From contig CALBTT010000093.1 of NCBI GenBank assembly GCA_937967645.1, positions 1-41,386 of the forward strand: a DNA stretch of 41,386 nt, written 5' to 3'. How positions within the stretch are numbered: the first letter of the stretch is position 1; each line of letters starts with the position of its first letter. Both the position numbers and the translations under genes were made by a program. Below the pieces are notes generated by a model. The model was not told the DNA's origin and did no database searches. It worked only from the letters and a program-made list of their open reading frames with translations. Shown here piece by piece: positions 13,530 to 21,968 of this stretch. The stretch is from an uncultured Zoogloea sp. Lineage in GTDB: Bacteria; Pseudomonadota; Gammaproteobacteria; Burkholderiales; Rhodocyclaceae.

Positions 13530-15623
13530 TCAATCCCACATCGCCCGCATCTTCGCCGCCAGATCCACCGCCGCCTGGCGGGTTTCGTCGCGGGCGGCGG
13601 TCTGGGGTTCGGCGGTGGGCCAGGTGATCTGCTCGAAGTGGTTGAGCAGGCGGTTGGGGATGAAGCGGCTGCGGCTGGCATAGACGTGGCGGTCGCCGCT
13701 GCCGGACTGGCCGGAGACGTAGAAGCGCTGGGGGATCAGCAGGTCGAGGTGGTCGCGGGCGCGGGTCATGGCCACGTAGAGGAGGCGCATCTCCTCTTCG
13801 ATCTCCCGCTCGCTGCCGGTGGCCAGGTCGGAGGGCAGGCAGCCGTCCACGGTGTTGAGGATGCTCACTGCGGGCCATTCGCGGCCTTTGGCCGAATGGA
13901 TGGTGGACAGGATGAGGTAGTCCTCGTCGCGCAGGGGGGCGCCGGATTCATCGCTGGTGGCGTCGGGCGGGTCGAGGGTGAGCTCGGTCAGGAAGCGCTC
14001 GCGGCTGGGGTAGGTGGCGGCGATGCGGGTGAGCTGCTGGATGTCGCCCTGGCGCACCGCGTGGTCCTCGTAGAGGCCTTCCATGCGGGTCTCGTACCAG
14101 GCGGCGATGCGTTCGAGGGGGGCCGGCCAGCTGGTGGCGGCGGCCAGGTCGTCCACCAGGCCGGCGAACTCGATCCAGCCCGGGCGGGCCGCGTCGGGCA
14201 CCGGTTGCTCGTGGAGCAGGGCGCAGCCCGGCGGGGCGGCCTGCACGTTGTCGAGGATGCGGCCGGCGATGCGGGGGCCGACGCCCGGCAGCAGCTGGAT
14301 GGCGCGGAAGCCGGAGACCCGGTCGCGGGGGTTCTGGGCCCAGCGCAGCACGGCCAGCAGGTCCTTGACGTGGGCGGCTTCGAGGAACTTGAGGCCGCCG
14401 AACTTCACGAAGGGGATGTGGCGGCGGGTGAGCTCGATCTCGAGCCGGGCGCTGTGGTGGGCGGCGCGGAAGAGCACGGCCTGCTGCTTGAGCGTGAGCC
14501 CCTCCTCGCGGCGGGCGAGGATCTGCTCCACCAGGCAGGCCGCCTGGTCGGCCTCGTCGCGCACCGTGATCAGGCGGGGGCGGGCGGCGGAGAGCCGGTC
14601 GGTCCACAGGTCCTTGCAGTAGCGCTCCCGGGCCTGGCCGATGACGGCGTTGGCGGCCGCCAGGATGGGCTGGGTGGAGCGGTAGTTGCGGTCCAGGGTG
14701 ACCTGCCGGGCGGGCGGATCGAAGTGGCCGGGGAAGTCGAGGATGTTGCGGACGTCGGCGCCCCGGAAGCTGTAGATGCTCTGGGCGTCGTCGCCTACCA
14801 CGGTGAGGCCCCGGCCATCGGGTTTCATGGCCAGCAGGATGGCCGCCTGCAGGCGGTTGGTGTCCTGGTATTCGTCCACCAGCACGTGGCTGAAGCGGTC
14901 GCCTACCTCTCGCGCCAGCTGCGGCTCGGAGACCATCTGGGCCCAGTAAAGCAGGAGGTCGTCGTAGTCGAGGACCTGCTGGGCCTGCTTGGCCTGCACA
15001 TAGGCGCGGAACAGGGTTTTCAGGTCGGCCTCCCAGCCGGCGCACCAGGGGAAGGTGGACAGCAGCACCTCGCCCAGGGGCGCCTGGGTGTTCACCACCG
15101 CCGAGTAGATGGCCAGGCAGGTGCCCTTGAGGGGGAAGCGCTTGCCTTTGCCCGACAGCCCCTGTTCGTGGCGGACCAGGTTCATGAGGTCGGCGGAGTC
15201 CTCCCGGTCGTGGATGGTGAAGGCCGGGTCGAGCCCGATGCAGCCGGCGAACTCCCGCAGCAGGCGGGCGCCGACGCTGTGGAAGGTGCCGGACCAGGCG
15301 AAACCGCCGGCGGCCAGGCGGGCATGGGCTGGGGAGACCCGGCCGGCGATGCGTTGCACGCGTCGCACCATCTCGTCGGCGGCGCGGCGCGAGAAGGTGA
15401 GCAGCAGGATGCGCCCCGGGTCGGCGCCGCCGGCCAGCAGGTGGGCGACCCGGTGGGCGAGGGTGTTGGTCTTGCCGGAGCCCGCACCGGCGATCACCAG
15501 CAGGGGGCCACCCTGTTCAGGGCTGCTGCCATGGATGGCGGCATCCAGCTGGGCGGGGTTGAGGCCTTCCAGGTAGGCAGGCAGTCCGGCGGGCGCGCCG
15601 GTGGTCGTGGTGGCGTCGGTCAT
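13530..15623 (-). CDS. UvrD/Rep-family ATP-dependent DNA helicase
   Basis: 697 residues of superfamily 1A helicase. Motif I is VIAGAGSGKTNTLAHRV (Lys51), motif II is VLVDEYQDTNRLQ, motif III is VVGDDAQSIYSFRGAD, motif IV region is LDRNYRSTQPIL, and motif VI is LLYVAMTRARDHLDLL. It unwinds DNA in 3'-5' direction in repair or replication restart. It is compact compared with UvrD (about 720). A LexA-like box lies 41 bp upstream of its ATG (15664-15679), suggesting SOS control. Confidence 0.93.
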   Translation of the reverse strand: MTDATTTTGAPAGLPAYLEGLNPAQLDAAIHGSSPEQGGPLLVIAGAGSGKTNTLAHRVAHLLAGGADPGRILLLTFSRRAADEMVRRVQRIAGRVSPAHARLAAGGFAWSGTFHSVGARLLREFAGCIGLDPAFTIHDREDSADLMNLVRHEQGLSGKGKRFPLKGTCLAIYSAVVNTQAPLGEVLLSTFPWCAGWEADLKTLFRAYVQAKQAQQVLDYDDLLLYWAQMVSEPQLAREVGDRFSHVLVDEYQDTNRLQAAILLAMKPDGRGLTVVGDDAQSIYSFRGADVRNILDFPGHFDPPARQVTLDRNYRSTQPILAAANAVIGQARERYCKDLWTDRLSAARPRLITVRDEADQAACLVEQILARREEGLTLKQQAVLFRAAHHSARLEIELTRRHIPFVKFGGLKFLEAAHVKDLLAVLRWAQNPRDRVSGFRAIQLLPGVGPRIAGRILDNVQAAPPGCALLHEQPVPDAARPGWIEFAGLVDDLAAATSWPAPLERIAAWYETRMEGLYEDHAVRQGDIQQLTRIAATYPSRERFLTELTLDPPDATSDESGAPLRDEDYLILSTIHSAKGREWPAVSILNTVDGCLPSDLATGSEREIEEEMRLLYVAMTRARDHLDLLIPQRFYVSGQSGSGDRHVYASRSRFIPNRLLNHFEQITWPTAEPQTAARDETRQAAVDLAAKMRAMWD

Positions 15624-15663
15624 GGGGCGGCGTGCCCGGCCCGGGCAGGCTGATATGCGTGAA

Positions 15664-15679
15664 CTGTAATCTTATACAG
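15664..15679. promoter_or_regulatory. LexA (SOS) box
   Basis: CTGTAATCTTATACAG matches the LexA consensus CTGT-N8-ACAG with an AT-rich centre. It lies just upstream of the minus-strand helicase gene, where repressor binding would block its promoter. Confidence 0.7.
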
Positions 15680-15753
15680 TCACGCAAAAACCGCAAGCCA
15701 TGGCTTCGCTCAGCAAACCACAGGGTCGGGCAGACCCTCCGAGCGCTTTTGGA

Positions 15754-16635
15754 CTACGTGGGGGACTGATCCAGAAGGAAGGCTTCCAGCAGGGCGGCCA
15801 GTCGTTCGGGGCAGTCGTGCTGGAGGTTGTGCCCGGCATCCTCCAGGGTATGGACCCGGGCCGTGCGGAAGCTGGCCAGGCGGCGCCGGTATTCGGCCTG
15901 GTCGTCGTGGAAGCGCTCATGGATGAAGCCGTCGTCGGCGACGACGATCAGCACCGGGGCGACGATCCGGTTCCACATGGCCATCACGTCCTCGATCCGG
16001 TAGAGGTGCGGCGAGGCCTGGCGGTGCCAGGGATCGAAGGCCATCTTCACGCCCCCATCCGGGGTGGGCTGGCTGAGGGCACGGGCCAGGAAGCCGGCCT
16101 TGTCGGCGGGCAGGCGCGGATTGCCGGACTGCAGGCGGCGCGCCAGCGCGTCGTGGTCCGGGTAGGTGCGCAGGTGCGGCGGGTGGTCGATGCCGTCCAT
16201 CCACTTGGCGAGCTGGGCCGGCGCATCCACGGCGGGGTCCTGGACCAGGCCGAGGAAGTCCAGGATGGCCAGGCGCTCCACCCGCTCGGGGCGGATCGCC
16301 GCATACACCGAGGCGATGTTGCCCCCCATGCTGTGTCCCACCAGGCGGGCCGGGGCGTCGGGCGAATAGTGGCGGACCAGGGCGTCCAGGTCGGCGTAAT
16401 AGTCGGGAAACCAGTACGGGCGGTTCAGCCACTCGCTGCCGCCGTAGCCCCGCCAGTCGGGCGCGACGATGTGCCAGGGGTGCTGCAGGGCCTCGACCAT
16501 GAACTGGAAGGTGGGGGAGGCATCCATCCAGCCGTGCAGGCAGAAGACCAGCGGGGCATCCCGCGGGCCCCAGTGGCGGACGTGGTAGTCGAGACCGCGG
16601 ATTTTCAGGGTCTCGGAGGTGCCGGTATCACGCAT
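15754..16635 (-). CDS. Alpha/beta hydrolase
   Basis: 293 residues. FCLHGWMDASPTF is the oxyanion region, LVGHSMGGNIAS holds nucleophile Ser102, VADDGFIHE is the probable acid region and LEDAGHNLQHD supplies the histidine. The fold is of the epoxide hydrolase/esterase group; substrate is not evident. ATG at 16635 lies 8 bp after the dienelactone-hydrolase-like gene, so the two form an operon. Confidence 0.88.
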   Translation of the reverse strand: MRDTGTSETLKIRGLDYHVRHWGPRDAPLVFCLHGWMDASPTFQFMVEALQHPWHIVAPDWRGYGGSEWLNRPYWFPDYYADLDALVRHYSPDAPARLVGHSMGGNIASVYAAIRPERVERLAILDFLGLVQDPAVDAPAQLAKWMDGIDHPPHLRTYPDHDALARRLQSGNPRLPADKAGFLARALSQPTPDGGVKMAFDPWHRQASPHLYRIEDVMAMWNRIVAPVLIVVADDGFIHERFHDDQAEYRRRLASFRTARVHTLEDAGHNLQHDCPERLAALLEAFLLDQSPT

Positions 16636-16643
16636 GCGGGTTC

Positions 16644-17315
16644 TTACAGGTGGCGTTGCAGGAAATCCAGGGTCCGGGTCCAGGACTGCTCGGCCAGGGC
16701 GGCGTCGTACACCTGAGGCCGGGCGGCGTTGAAGAAGCCGTGATCGGCCACGTAGTGGTGGATCTCGGGGGCCTGACCGGCCTGGCGCATGGCCTTCTCG
16801 AGGGCTTCGGCGGCGGCGGGCGTGCACCAGGTGTCGCGCGTGGCGAAGTGGCCCATGAAGGGCTTGCGGATCTGCGCCGGGTCGGCGAACTCCTGCGGGG
16901 GGATGCCGTAGTAGCACACCGCCGCGTCGATCTCGGCCAGATGCACGGCGCTGGCCACGGTGAGGGCGCCGCCCATGCAGAAGCCCATCACCGCCACCGG
17001 GCCCTTGCCGTGCTGCCGGAGGTAGGCCGCCGCGCCGCGGATGTCCTGGAAGGTGGCACCGGGAAAGTCGAGCCCGGTCATCAGGTGGTTGGCCTCGTCC
17101 GGATCCTGGGTGACACGGCCGCGGTACAGGTCGGGGGCCAGGGCGTTGTAGCCGGCCGCCGCGAAACGGTCGGCGACGCTGCGGATCTGCGGGTTGAGGC
17201 CCCACCACTCCTGGATGACCACCACGCCGGGGCGGTCGTCGCCGGCATGGGCGTAGTAGCCCTGGCAGGGGCTGCCGTCGGGGCGGGAGAATTCGATCAG
17301 GTCGGGAGTGGGCAT
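16644..17315 (-). CDS. Dienelactone hydrolase family protein
   Basis: 223 residues. The family triad is visible: Cys113 in GFCMGG, Asp161 in FATRDTWC and His192 in VADHGFF, with IQEWWGLN near residue 35 as substrate loop. Dienelactone hydrolases open the lactone of chlorocatechol pathways, but many homologues act on other esters. It is followed closely by another hydrolase gene. No ring ortho-cleavage genes are adjacent, so the substrate remains open. Confidence 0.88.
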   Translation of the reverse strand: MPTPDLIEFSRPDGSPCQGYYAHAGDDRPGVVVIQEWWGLNPQIRSVADRFAAAGYNALAPDLYRGRVTQDPDEANHLMTGLDFPGATFQDIRGAAAYLRQHGKGPVAVMGFCMGGALTVASAVHLAEIDAAVCYYGIPPQEFADPAQIRKPFMGHFATRDTWCTPAAAEALEKAMRQAGQAPEIHHYVADHGFFNAARPQVYDAALAEQSWTRTLDFLQRHL

Positions 17316-17372
17316 GGGGGCTCCTGGAGGCGGGTTGGGAGGCAGTCGGGGCGTTTGGGCGCTGTAGGGGCT

Positions 17373-17440
17373 GTAGGGGCGGCTTCAGCCGCCCGCAGGT
17401 GCCTGTTCGAAAGTCCGCGGGCGGCTGAAGCCGCCCCTAC
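17373..17440. repeat. 68-bp inverted repeat, copy 2
   Basis: GTAGGGGCGGCTTCAGCCGC at the left and GCGGCTGAAGCCGCCCCTAC at the right are exact complements; the centre is short. It is the same element as 254-320, with a partial direct duplication (CTGTAGGGG) just before it. It lies between two gene groups and could also act as a terminator-like hairpin. Confidence 0.82.
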
Positions 17441-17473
17441 ACGCCCCCTACACGTTCCCTGCAGCCCCTTATC

Positions 17474-17911
17474 TTACTTGTACTCGCTGGGTTTGCTGAG
17501 CACGGCGGCGGTCATGCGCGAGATGCACACCAGCTTGCCTTCTTCGTTGGTGATGCGCACTTCCCAGACGTGGGTGGTCCGGCCGATATGCAGGGGGCGG
17601 GCTTCGCCATAGACCCAGCCGCCGGTGACGGCGCGGACGTGGTTGGCGTTGATCTCCTGGCCGACGCAGTGGTACTTGGACGGATCCACCACGTGGGCGG
17701 CCGACCAGGAGGCCAGGGTTTCGGCGAAGGCCACCGAGACGCCGCCGTGCAGGGCGCCGGCGGGCTGGCGGGTGCGTTGGTCCACCGGCATGCGGCCGCG
17801 CAGGAAGTCCTCGCCGATCTCGATCAGTTCCATGCCCAGGTGGCCGTTGGCACAGGTGGCGCCGCGGGCGTTGACCTCGTCGAGGGTGAAGGGGGCGAAC
17901 CAGATACTCAT
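17474..17911 (-). CDS. Hotdog-fold thioesterase (PaaI-like) 1
   Basis: 145 residues. LHGGVSVAFAETLASWSAAHVV is the hotdog helix with the His-Gly-Gly and a catalytic acidic residue, and VYGEARPLHIGRTTHVWEVRI is the typical beta-sheet core. Such enzymes hydrolyse acyl-CoA thioesters, often hydroxyphenylacetyl- or benzoyl-CoA. It is the last gene of the long catabolic block, 33 bp after a second hotdog gene. Confidence 0.88.
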   Translation of the reverse strand: MSIWFAPFTLDEVNARGATCANGHLGMELIEIGEDFLRGRMPVDQRTRQPAGALHGGVSVAFAETLASWSAAHVVDPSKYHCVGQEINANHVRAVTGGWVYGEARPLHIGRTTHVWEVRITNEEGKLVCISRMTAAVLSKPSEYK

Positions 17912-17944
17912 TGGGGGGGCTCCGTTTTATGTTTTATAGGGTGG

Positions 17945-18364
17945 TCACAGGATCATCTGGGTGCAACGGTACAACACCAGCTCACGGCCTGTCGCCTCGT
18001 CGCGGACCACCGCGTCCCACACCTGGGTGGTCCGCCCCAGATGCTGGGCGGTGGCCAGGCAGGTGATGGCGCCTTCGACCAAGGTGCCCAGGTGGTTGCT
18101 CTTGAGCTCGATGGTGGCAAAGGAGCGGGCCCCCTCGGGCAGGTGCGACATGGTGGCGTGCCCGGTGGTGGTGTCGGCCAGGGCGATCAGGCTGGCCGCA
18201 TGGAGGCGGCCGTTGGGGGCCAGGTGAACTGGCCGGATCACCATGCGGCTGGTGGCTCGGCCCTGCTCGAGGGTCAGGAACTCCACGCCCAGGTGTCCGG
18301 GCAGGCAGTCTGCCGCGTCCTGGTTGAGGCGGGCCACGGTGAAATCGGGGCGCAGGAGGCTCAT
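17945..18364 (-). CDS. Hotdog-fold thioesterase (PaaI-like) 2
   Basis: 139 residues. NGRLHAASLIALADTTTGHATM resembles the PaaI/YbgC-type helix, although the usual His-Gly-Gly reads His-Ala-Ala. LGRTTQVWDAVVRDEATG is the sheet core. It is only weakly similar to its neighbour. The start overlaps the LivF stop by 1 bp (TGATG). The altered motif may mean different catalysis or substrate. A partner role with the CoA ligase at 23129 is inference. Confidence 0.85.
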   Translation of the reverse strand: MSLLRPDFTVARLNQDAADCLPGHLGVEFLTLEQGRATSRMVIRPVHLAPNGRLHAASLIALADTTTGHATMSHLPEGARSFATIELKSNHLGTLVEGAITCLATAQHLGRTTQVWDAVVRDEATGRELVLYRCTQMIL

Positions 18365-19110
18365 CAGTGTCGGGCTCCCAGGTAGGCTTCGATGACCTTC
18401 GGGTTCTTCGCCAGGTCGGCTGCGGGGCCTTCCAGGGTCACGTCGCCCACCTCCAGCACGTAGCCATAGTCTGACACCTGCAGGGCGGCGCGGGAGTTCT
18501 GCTCGATCAGCAGGGTGGCCACGCCGGTGTCGCGCAGGTGGGAAATCACGTGGAAGACCTCGGCCATCACGCGGGGGGCGAGCCCCAGGGAGGGCTCGTC
18601 CAGCATCAGCACCTTGGGGTCGCTCATCAGGGCGCGGCCGATCGCCACCATCTGCCGCTCGCCGCCGGACATGGTGCCGGCCAGCTGGTGGCGGCGCTCC
18701 TTGAGGCGGGGGAAGATGGTGTAGATGCTCTCCAGCCCGTCCCGGTAGGACCAGCCGGCCTTGCGGCGGCGGTAGGCGCCGAGCACCAGGTTGTCCTCCA
18801 CGCTCATGCTGGTGAACAGTTCGCGCTTCTCCGGCACCAGGGCCAGCCCCTTGCCGAGGCGCAGCTCGATGGCGTGGTGGGAGACGTCCTGGCCCTGGTA
18901 GAGCACCTCGCCCTCGGCCTGGCCGTTGGTCGGCAGGGCGCCCATGATGGCGTTGAGCAGGGACGACTTGCCGGCGCCGTTGGGGCCGATCACGGTGACG
19001 ATCTGGCCGGCGCAGAGGCGCAGGTTGGTGGCCCGCAGGGCTTCCACCTTGCCGTAGCGCACGCTCAGGTTGCGGGTCTCGAGGACCGCTCGGGTGTTGT
19101 CGGCGCTCAT
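18364..19110 (-). CDS. Branched-chain-type ABC transporter ATPase LivF
   Basis: 248 residues. Walker A GPNGAGKS (42-49), signature SGGERQMVAIGRAL and Walker B VLMLDEPSLGLAP are intact, and IEQNSRAAL is the LivF-type H-loop region without the usual His. It is the second ATPase of a Liv-type importer. Overlap by 4 bp with the upstream fused LivM-LivG gene implies co-translation. Gene context points to uptake of an aromatic or related acid rather than amino acids (inference). Confidence 0.93.
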   Translation of the reverse strand: MSADNTRAVLETRNLSVRYGKVEALRATNLRLCAGQIVTVIGPNGAGKSSLLNAIMGALPTNGQAEGEVLYQGQDVSHHAIELRLGKGLALVPEKRELFTSMSVEDNLVLGAYRRRKAGWSYRDGLESIYTIFPRLKERRHQLAGTMSGGERQMVAIGRALMSDPKVLMLDEPSLGLAPRVMAEVFHVISHLRDTGVATLLIEQNSRAALQVSDYGYVLEVGDVTLEGPAADLAKNPKVIEAYLGARH

Positions 19111-20900
19111 TCGATGCCTCCCAGGTAGGCGGCCAGCACGGCCTCGTTGTTCTGGATCTCGGCGGGCAGGCCTTCGGCGATCTTGCTGCCGAACTCCATC
19201 ACCACCAGCCGGTCGGTCAGGCCCATCACGAAGTCCATGTCATGCTCGACCAGCAGCACCGACATGCCCTCGCGCTTGAGCTGGCGGATCAGGTCGGCCA
19301 GGGCTTCCTTCTCCTTCAGGCGCAGGCCGGCGGCCGGCTCGTCGAGGAGCAGCAGCACCGGGTCGGTGCACAGGGCGCGGGCGATCTCCAGGATGCGTTG
19401 CTGGCCCAGGGCCAGGCTGCCGGCCGGGGTGTGCATGTAGTCGCCCAGGCCGACCCGGCGGATCTGCTCGGCGGCCAGGAACAGCAGCTGGGCTTCCTCG
19501 TGGCGGTCCAGGCGCAGGGCGGCCGTCAGGGGGCTGGTCCTGCCGCGCAGGTGGGCGCCCATCGCCACGTTCTCCAGCACCGACAGCTGCGGCACCAGAT
19601 GCACGTGCTGGAAGCTGCGGCCGATGCCCATCTGCACGATGCGCCGGGAACCGAGCTGGTCGATGCGCTCGCCCAGGAAGCGGATCTCGCCGCTGCTGGC
19701 GGGCAGCACCCCGGTGACCAGGTTGAACATGGTGGACTTGCCGGCGCCATTGGGGCCGATCAGTCCGACGACTTCACCGGCGCGGATCTCGAACGTCATG
19801 TCCTTGACCGCCACCAGGCCGCCGAACTGCTTGCGGGCCTCGTTGATCTCGAGGATCACGGAGTTTGCCGCCGGCTTGGCGCGGCGCGCCATGTCGCCGT
19901 AGCCGTCCGGTGCGATGGCCGGGGCCACCACCTCGGGCTCGGGCGGGTTGAAGCGCGCCCACACCGCGGCGATGCGCGGCCACAGGCCGTCGGGTGCCCA
20001 CAGCAGCAGCAGCACGATCAGCACGCCGAAGACCACGATCTCGAAGTTGCCCTGGCTGCCCAGCAGCAGGGGCAGCAGGTCCTGCAGCTGGCTCTTCAGG
20101 CCGGTCATCACCACCGCGCCGAGGATCGCGCCCCACACATGGCCGACCCCGCCGACCACCGCCATGAACAGATACTCGATGCCCATGTGCAGCCCGAAGG
20201 GGGTGGCGCTCACCGAGCGCTGCAGGTGGGCGTAGAGCCAGCCGGAGAGGCTCGCCATCAACGCCGCCAGCACGAAGATCAGGATCTTGTACTGGGCGGT
20301 GTGGATGCCCATCGCCTCAGGCATGGTCTTGCCCTTGGCCAGGGCCCGGATGGCGCGGCCGGGGCGGGAGTTGAGCAGGTTGAGGACCAGCCACACGCAG
20401 CCGCCCAGGCAGAACCAGATCAGCCCGTACATCACCCGCGGCGCCGACAGGTCGATGCCGAACAGGCTCAGGGCCGGAATGCCCGACAGGCCGTCGTACT
20501 TCCCCAGGAACTCGAGGGTGCCGAACAGGTAGAACAGGGACAGGCCCCAGGCGATGGTGGCCAGCGGCAGGAAGTGGCCGGACAGGCGCACCGTGACGCT
20601 GCCGATCAGGCCGGCGGCCAGGGCCGACACGGCCAGGCCGATGAGCAGGCCGAGCCACGGCGACAGCCCGAAGGCGGTGGCCAGGTAGCCGGTGGTGTAG
20701 GCCCCCAGGCCGACGAAGGCTGCCTGGCCGAAGGAGGTCAGCCCGCCGATGCCGGTGAGCAGCACCAGCCCGAGGGTGACGATGGAGTACAGGCCGATGT
20801 AGTTGCCGATGGTGATCCAGTAGCCCGGCACCGGCAGGAAGGGGAACAGGAAAAACCAGCCGAACAGCAGCCACTGCAGCTTCTTGGTGGATATCTTCAT
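19107..20900 (-). CDS. Fused LivM permease - LivG ATPase
   Basis: 597 residues, twice the size of either part. Residues about 1-310 are a LivM-type permease with multiple membrane segments and the GGLTSFGQAAFVGLGAYT motif. A charged linker (about 315-345) leads to a LivG-type ATPase with Walker A GPNGAGKS (382-389), QRILEIARALCTDP, LLLLDEPAAGL and LLVEHDMDFVMGLTD. The start at 20900 overlaps the livH stop by 4 bp. A single unbroken frame covers both parts, so this is a real fusion. Such fusions occur in some importers of aromatic compounds. Confidence 0.93.
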   Translation of the reverse strand: MKISTKKLQWLLFGWFFLFPFLPVPGYWITIGNYIGLYSIVTLGLVLLTGIGGLTSFGQAAFVGLGAYTTGYLATAFGLSPWLGLLIGLAVSALAAGLIGSVTVRLSGHFLPLATIAWGLSLFYLFGTLEFLGKYDGLSGIPALSLFGIDLSAPRVMYGLIWFCLGGCVWLVLNLLNSRPGRAIRALAKGKTMPEAMGIHTAQYKILIFVLAALMASLSGWLYAHLQRSVSATPFGLHMGIEYLFMAVVGGVGHVWGAILGAVVMTGLKSQLQDLLPLLLGSQGNFEIVVFGVLIVLLLLWAPDGLWPRIAAVWARFNPPEPEVVAPAIAPDGYGDMARRAKPAANSVILEINEARKQFGGLVAVKDMTFEIRAGEVVGLIGPNGAGKSTMFNLVTGVLPASSGEIRFLGERIDQLGSRRIVQMGIGRSFQHVHLVPQLSVLENVAMGAHLRGRTSPLTAALRLDRHEEAQLLFLAAEQIRRVGLGDYMHTPAGSLALGQQRILEIARALCTDPVLLLLDEPAAGLRLKEKEALADLIRQLKREGMSVLLVEHDMDFVMGLTDRLVVMEFGSKIAEGLPAEIQNNEAVLAAYLGGIE

Positions 20901-21946
20901 TCTTCGTCTCCATGACCCGAGACCAGCGAACGCCAGGCGAGGACGGGGATGATCAGGGTGAACACGATCACCTCCTTGTAGGCGCTGGCCCAGAAGGAGG
21001 AGTAGCTCTCCAGCAGGCCGACCAGCACGGCACCTGCGGCGGCCAGCGGATAGCTGGCCAGGCCGCCGACGATGGCGGCCACGAAGCCCTTCAGGGCCAC
21101 CACGAAGCCGGTGTCGTAGCCCACCGTGTTGAGCGGCGCGATCAGGGTGCCGGCCAGGGTGCCGAGGGCAGCCGCCAGGCCGAAGGCCATGCGCCCCGCC
21201 TGGGTGGTGCCGATGCCCACCAGCTGCGCGCCCTTGCGGTTCACCGCGGTGGCGCGCAGGGCCTTGCCGTAGAGGCTGCGGTCGAAGAACAGGTAGAGCA
21301 GGGCGATCAGGCAGGCCGACACCCCCAGTACCACCACGCTCTGGCCGGACACCATCAGGGCCCCGATCTCGGCGCTCCAGTCGGTGAAGGCCTGGGTGGT
21401 GGAGCCTTCCGGCCCGAAGATGAACAGGCCCATGCCCAGCAAGGCGAAGTGCACGCCGACCGCGACGATCAGCAGTACCAGCACCGAGGCCTCGGCCATG
21501 GGCTGGAAGGCGATGCGGTAGAGCATGATGCCCAGGGGCACGGTGATGCCCAGGGTGAACAGGATCTGCACCACCATGGGCATGCCCTGCCATTCCAGGC
21601 CACGGGCCAGCACCCACACCAGGGTGGGGTAGGCCAGGTTCTCGATACCGCTCCACATCAGGTGGCGTCGGGGCAGGGGCTTGTAGCGGCGCTGGCGCAG
21701 GGCCGAGCCGATCTCCACGAGGAAGGTGAGCACGCCCACCGCCATCAGCATCCACACCAGCCGCGGAAACTGGCCGCTCTGCAGTGCGGCGACGGTGAGG
21801 GCACCAAAGCCGATGAACTCGCCCTGGGGCAGGAAGATGATGCGGGTCACCGAAAAGACCAGCACCAGCGCCATGGCCAGCAGGGCGTACACCGCCCCGT
21901 TGGTGATGCCGTCCTGGGCGAGGACTGCGAATATGCCGAAATCCAT
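20897..21946 (-). CDS. Branched-chain-type ABC transporter permease LivH
   Basis: 349 residues with about eight to ten hydrophobic segments. Start MDFGIFAVLAQDGITNGAVYALLAMALVLVFSVTRII is the LivH signature (GLxxGxxYALxAxGLxLxxG-like). FDRSLYGKALRATAVNRKGAQLVGI is the cytoplasmic coupling loop. It forms the membrane channel with the fused LivM part. It follows the reductase gene by 22 bp. Confidence 0.92.
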   Translation of the reverse strand: MDFGIFAVLAQDGITNGAVYALLAMALVLVFSVTRIIFLPQGEFIGFGALTVAALQSGQFPRLVWMLMAVGVLTFLVEIGSALRQRRYKPLPRRHLMWSGIENLAYPTLVWVLARGLEWQGMPMVVQILFTLGITVPLGIMLYRIAFQPMAEASVLVLLIVAVGVHFALLGMGLFIFGPEGSTTQAFTDWSAEIGALMVSGQSVVVLGVSACLIALLYLFFDRSLYGKALRATAVNRKGAQLVGIGTTQAGRMAFGLAAALGTLAGTLIAPLNTVGYDTGFVVALKGFVAAIVGGLASYPLAAAGAVLVGLLESYSSFWASAYKEVIVFTLIIPVLAWRSLVSGHGDEE

Positions 21947-21968
21947 GAGTGTCTCCTCCGGCCGCGTT

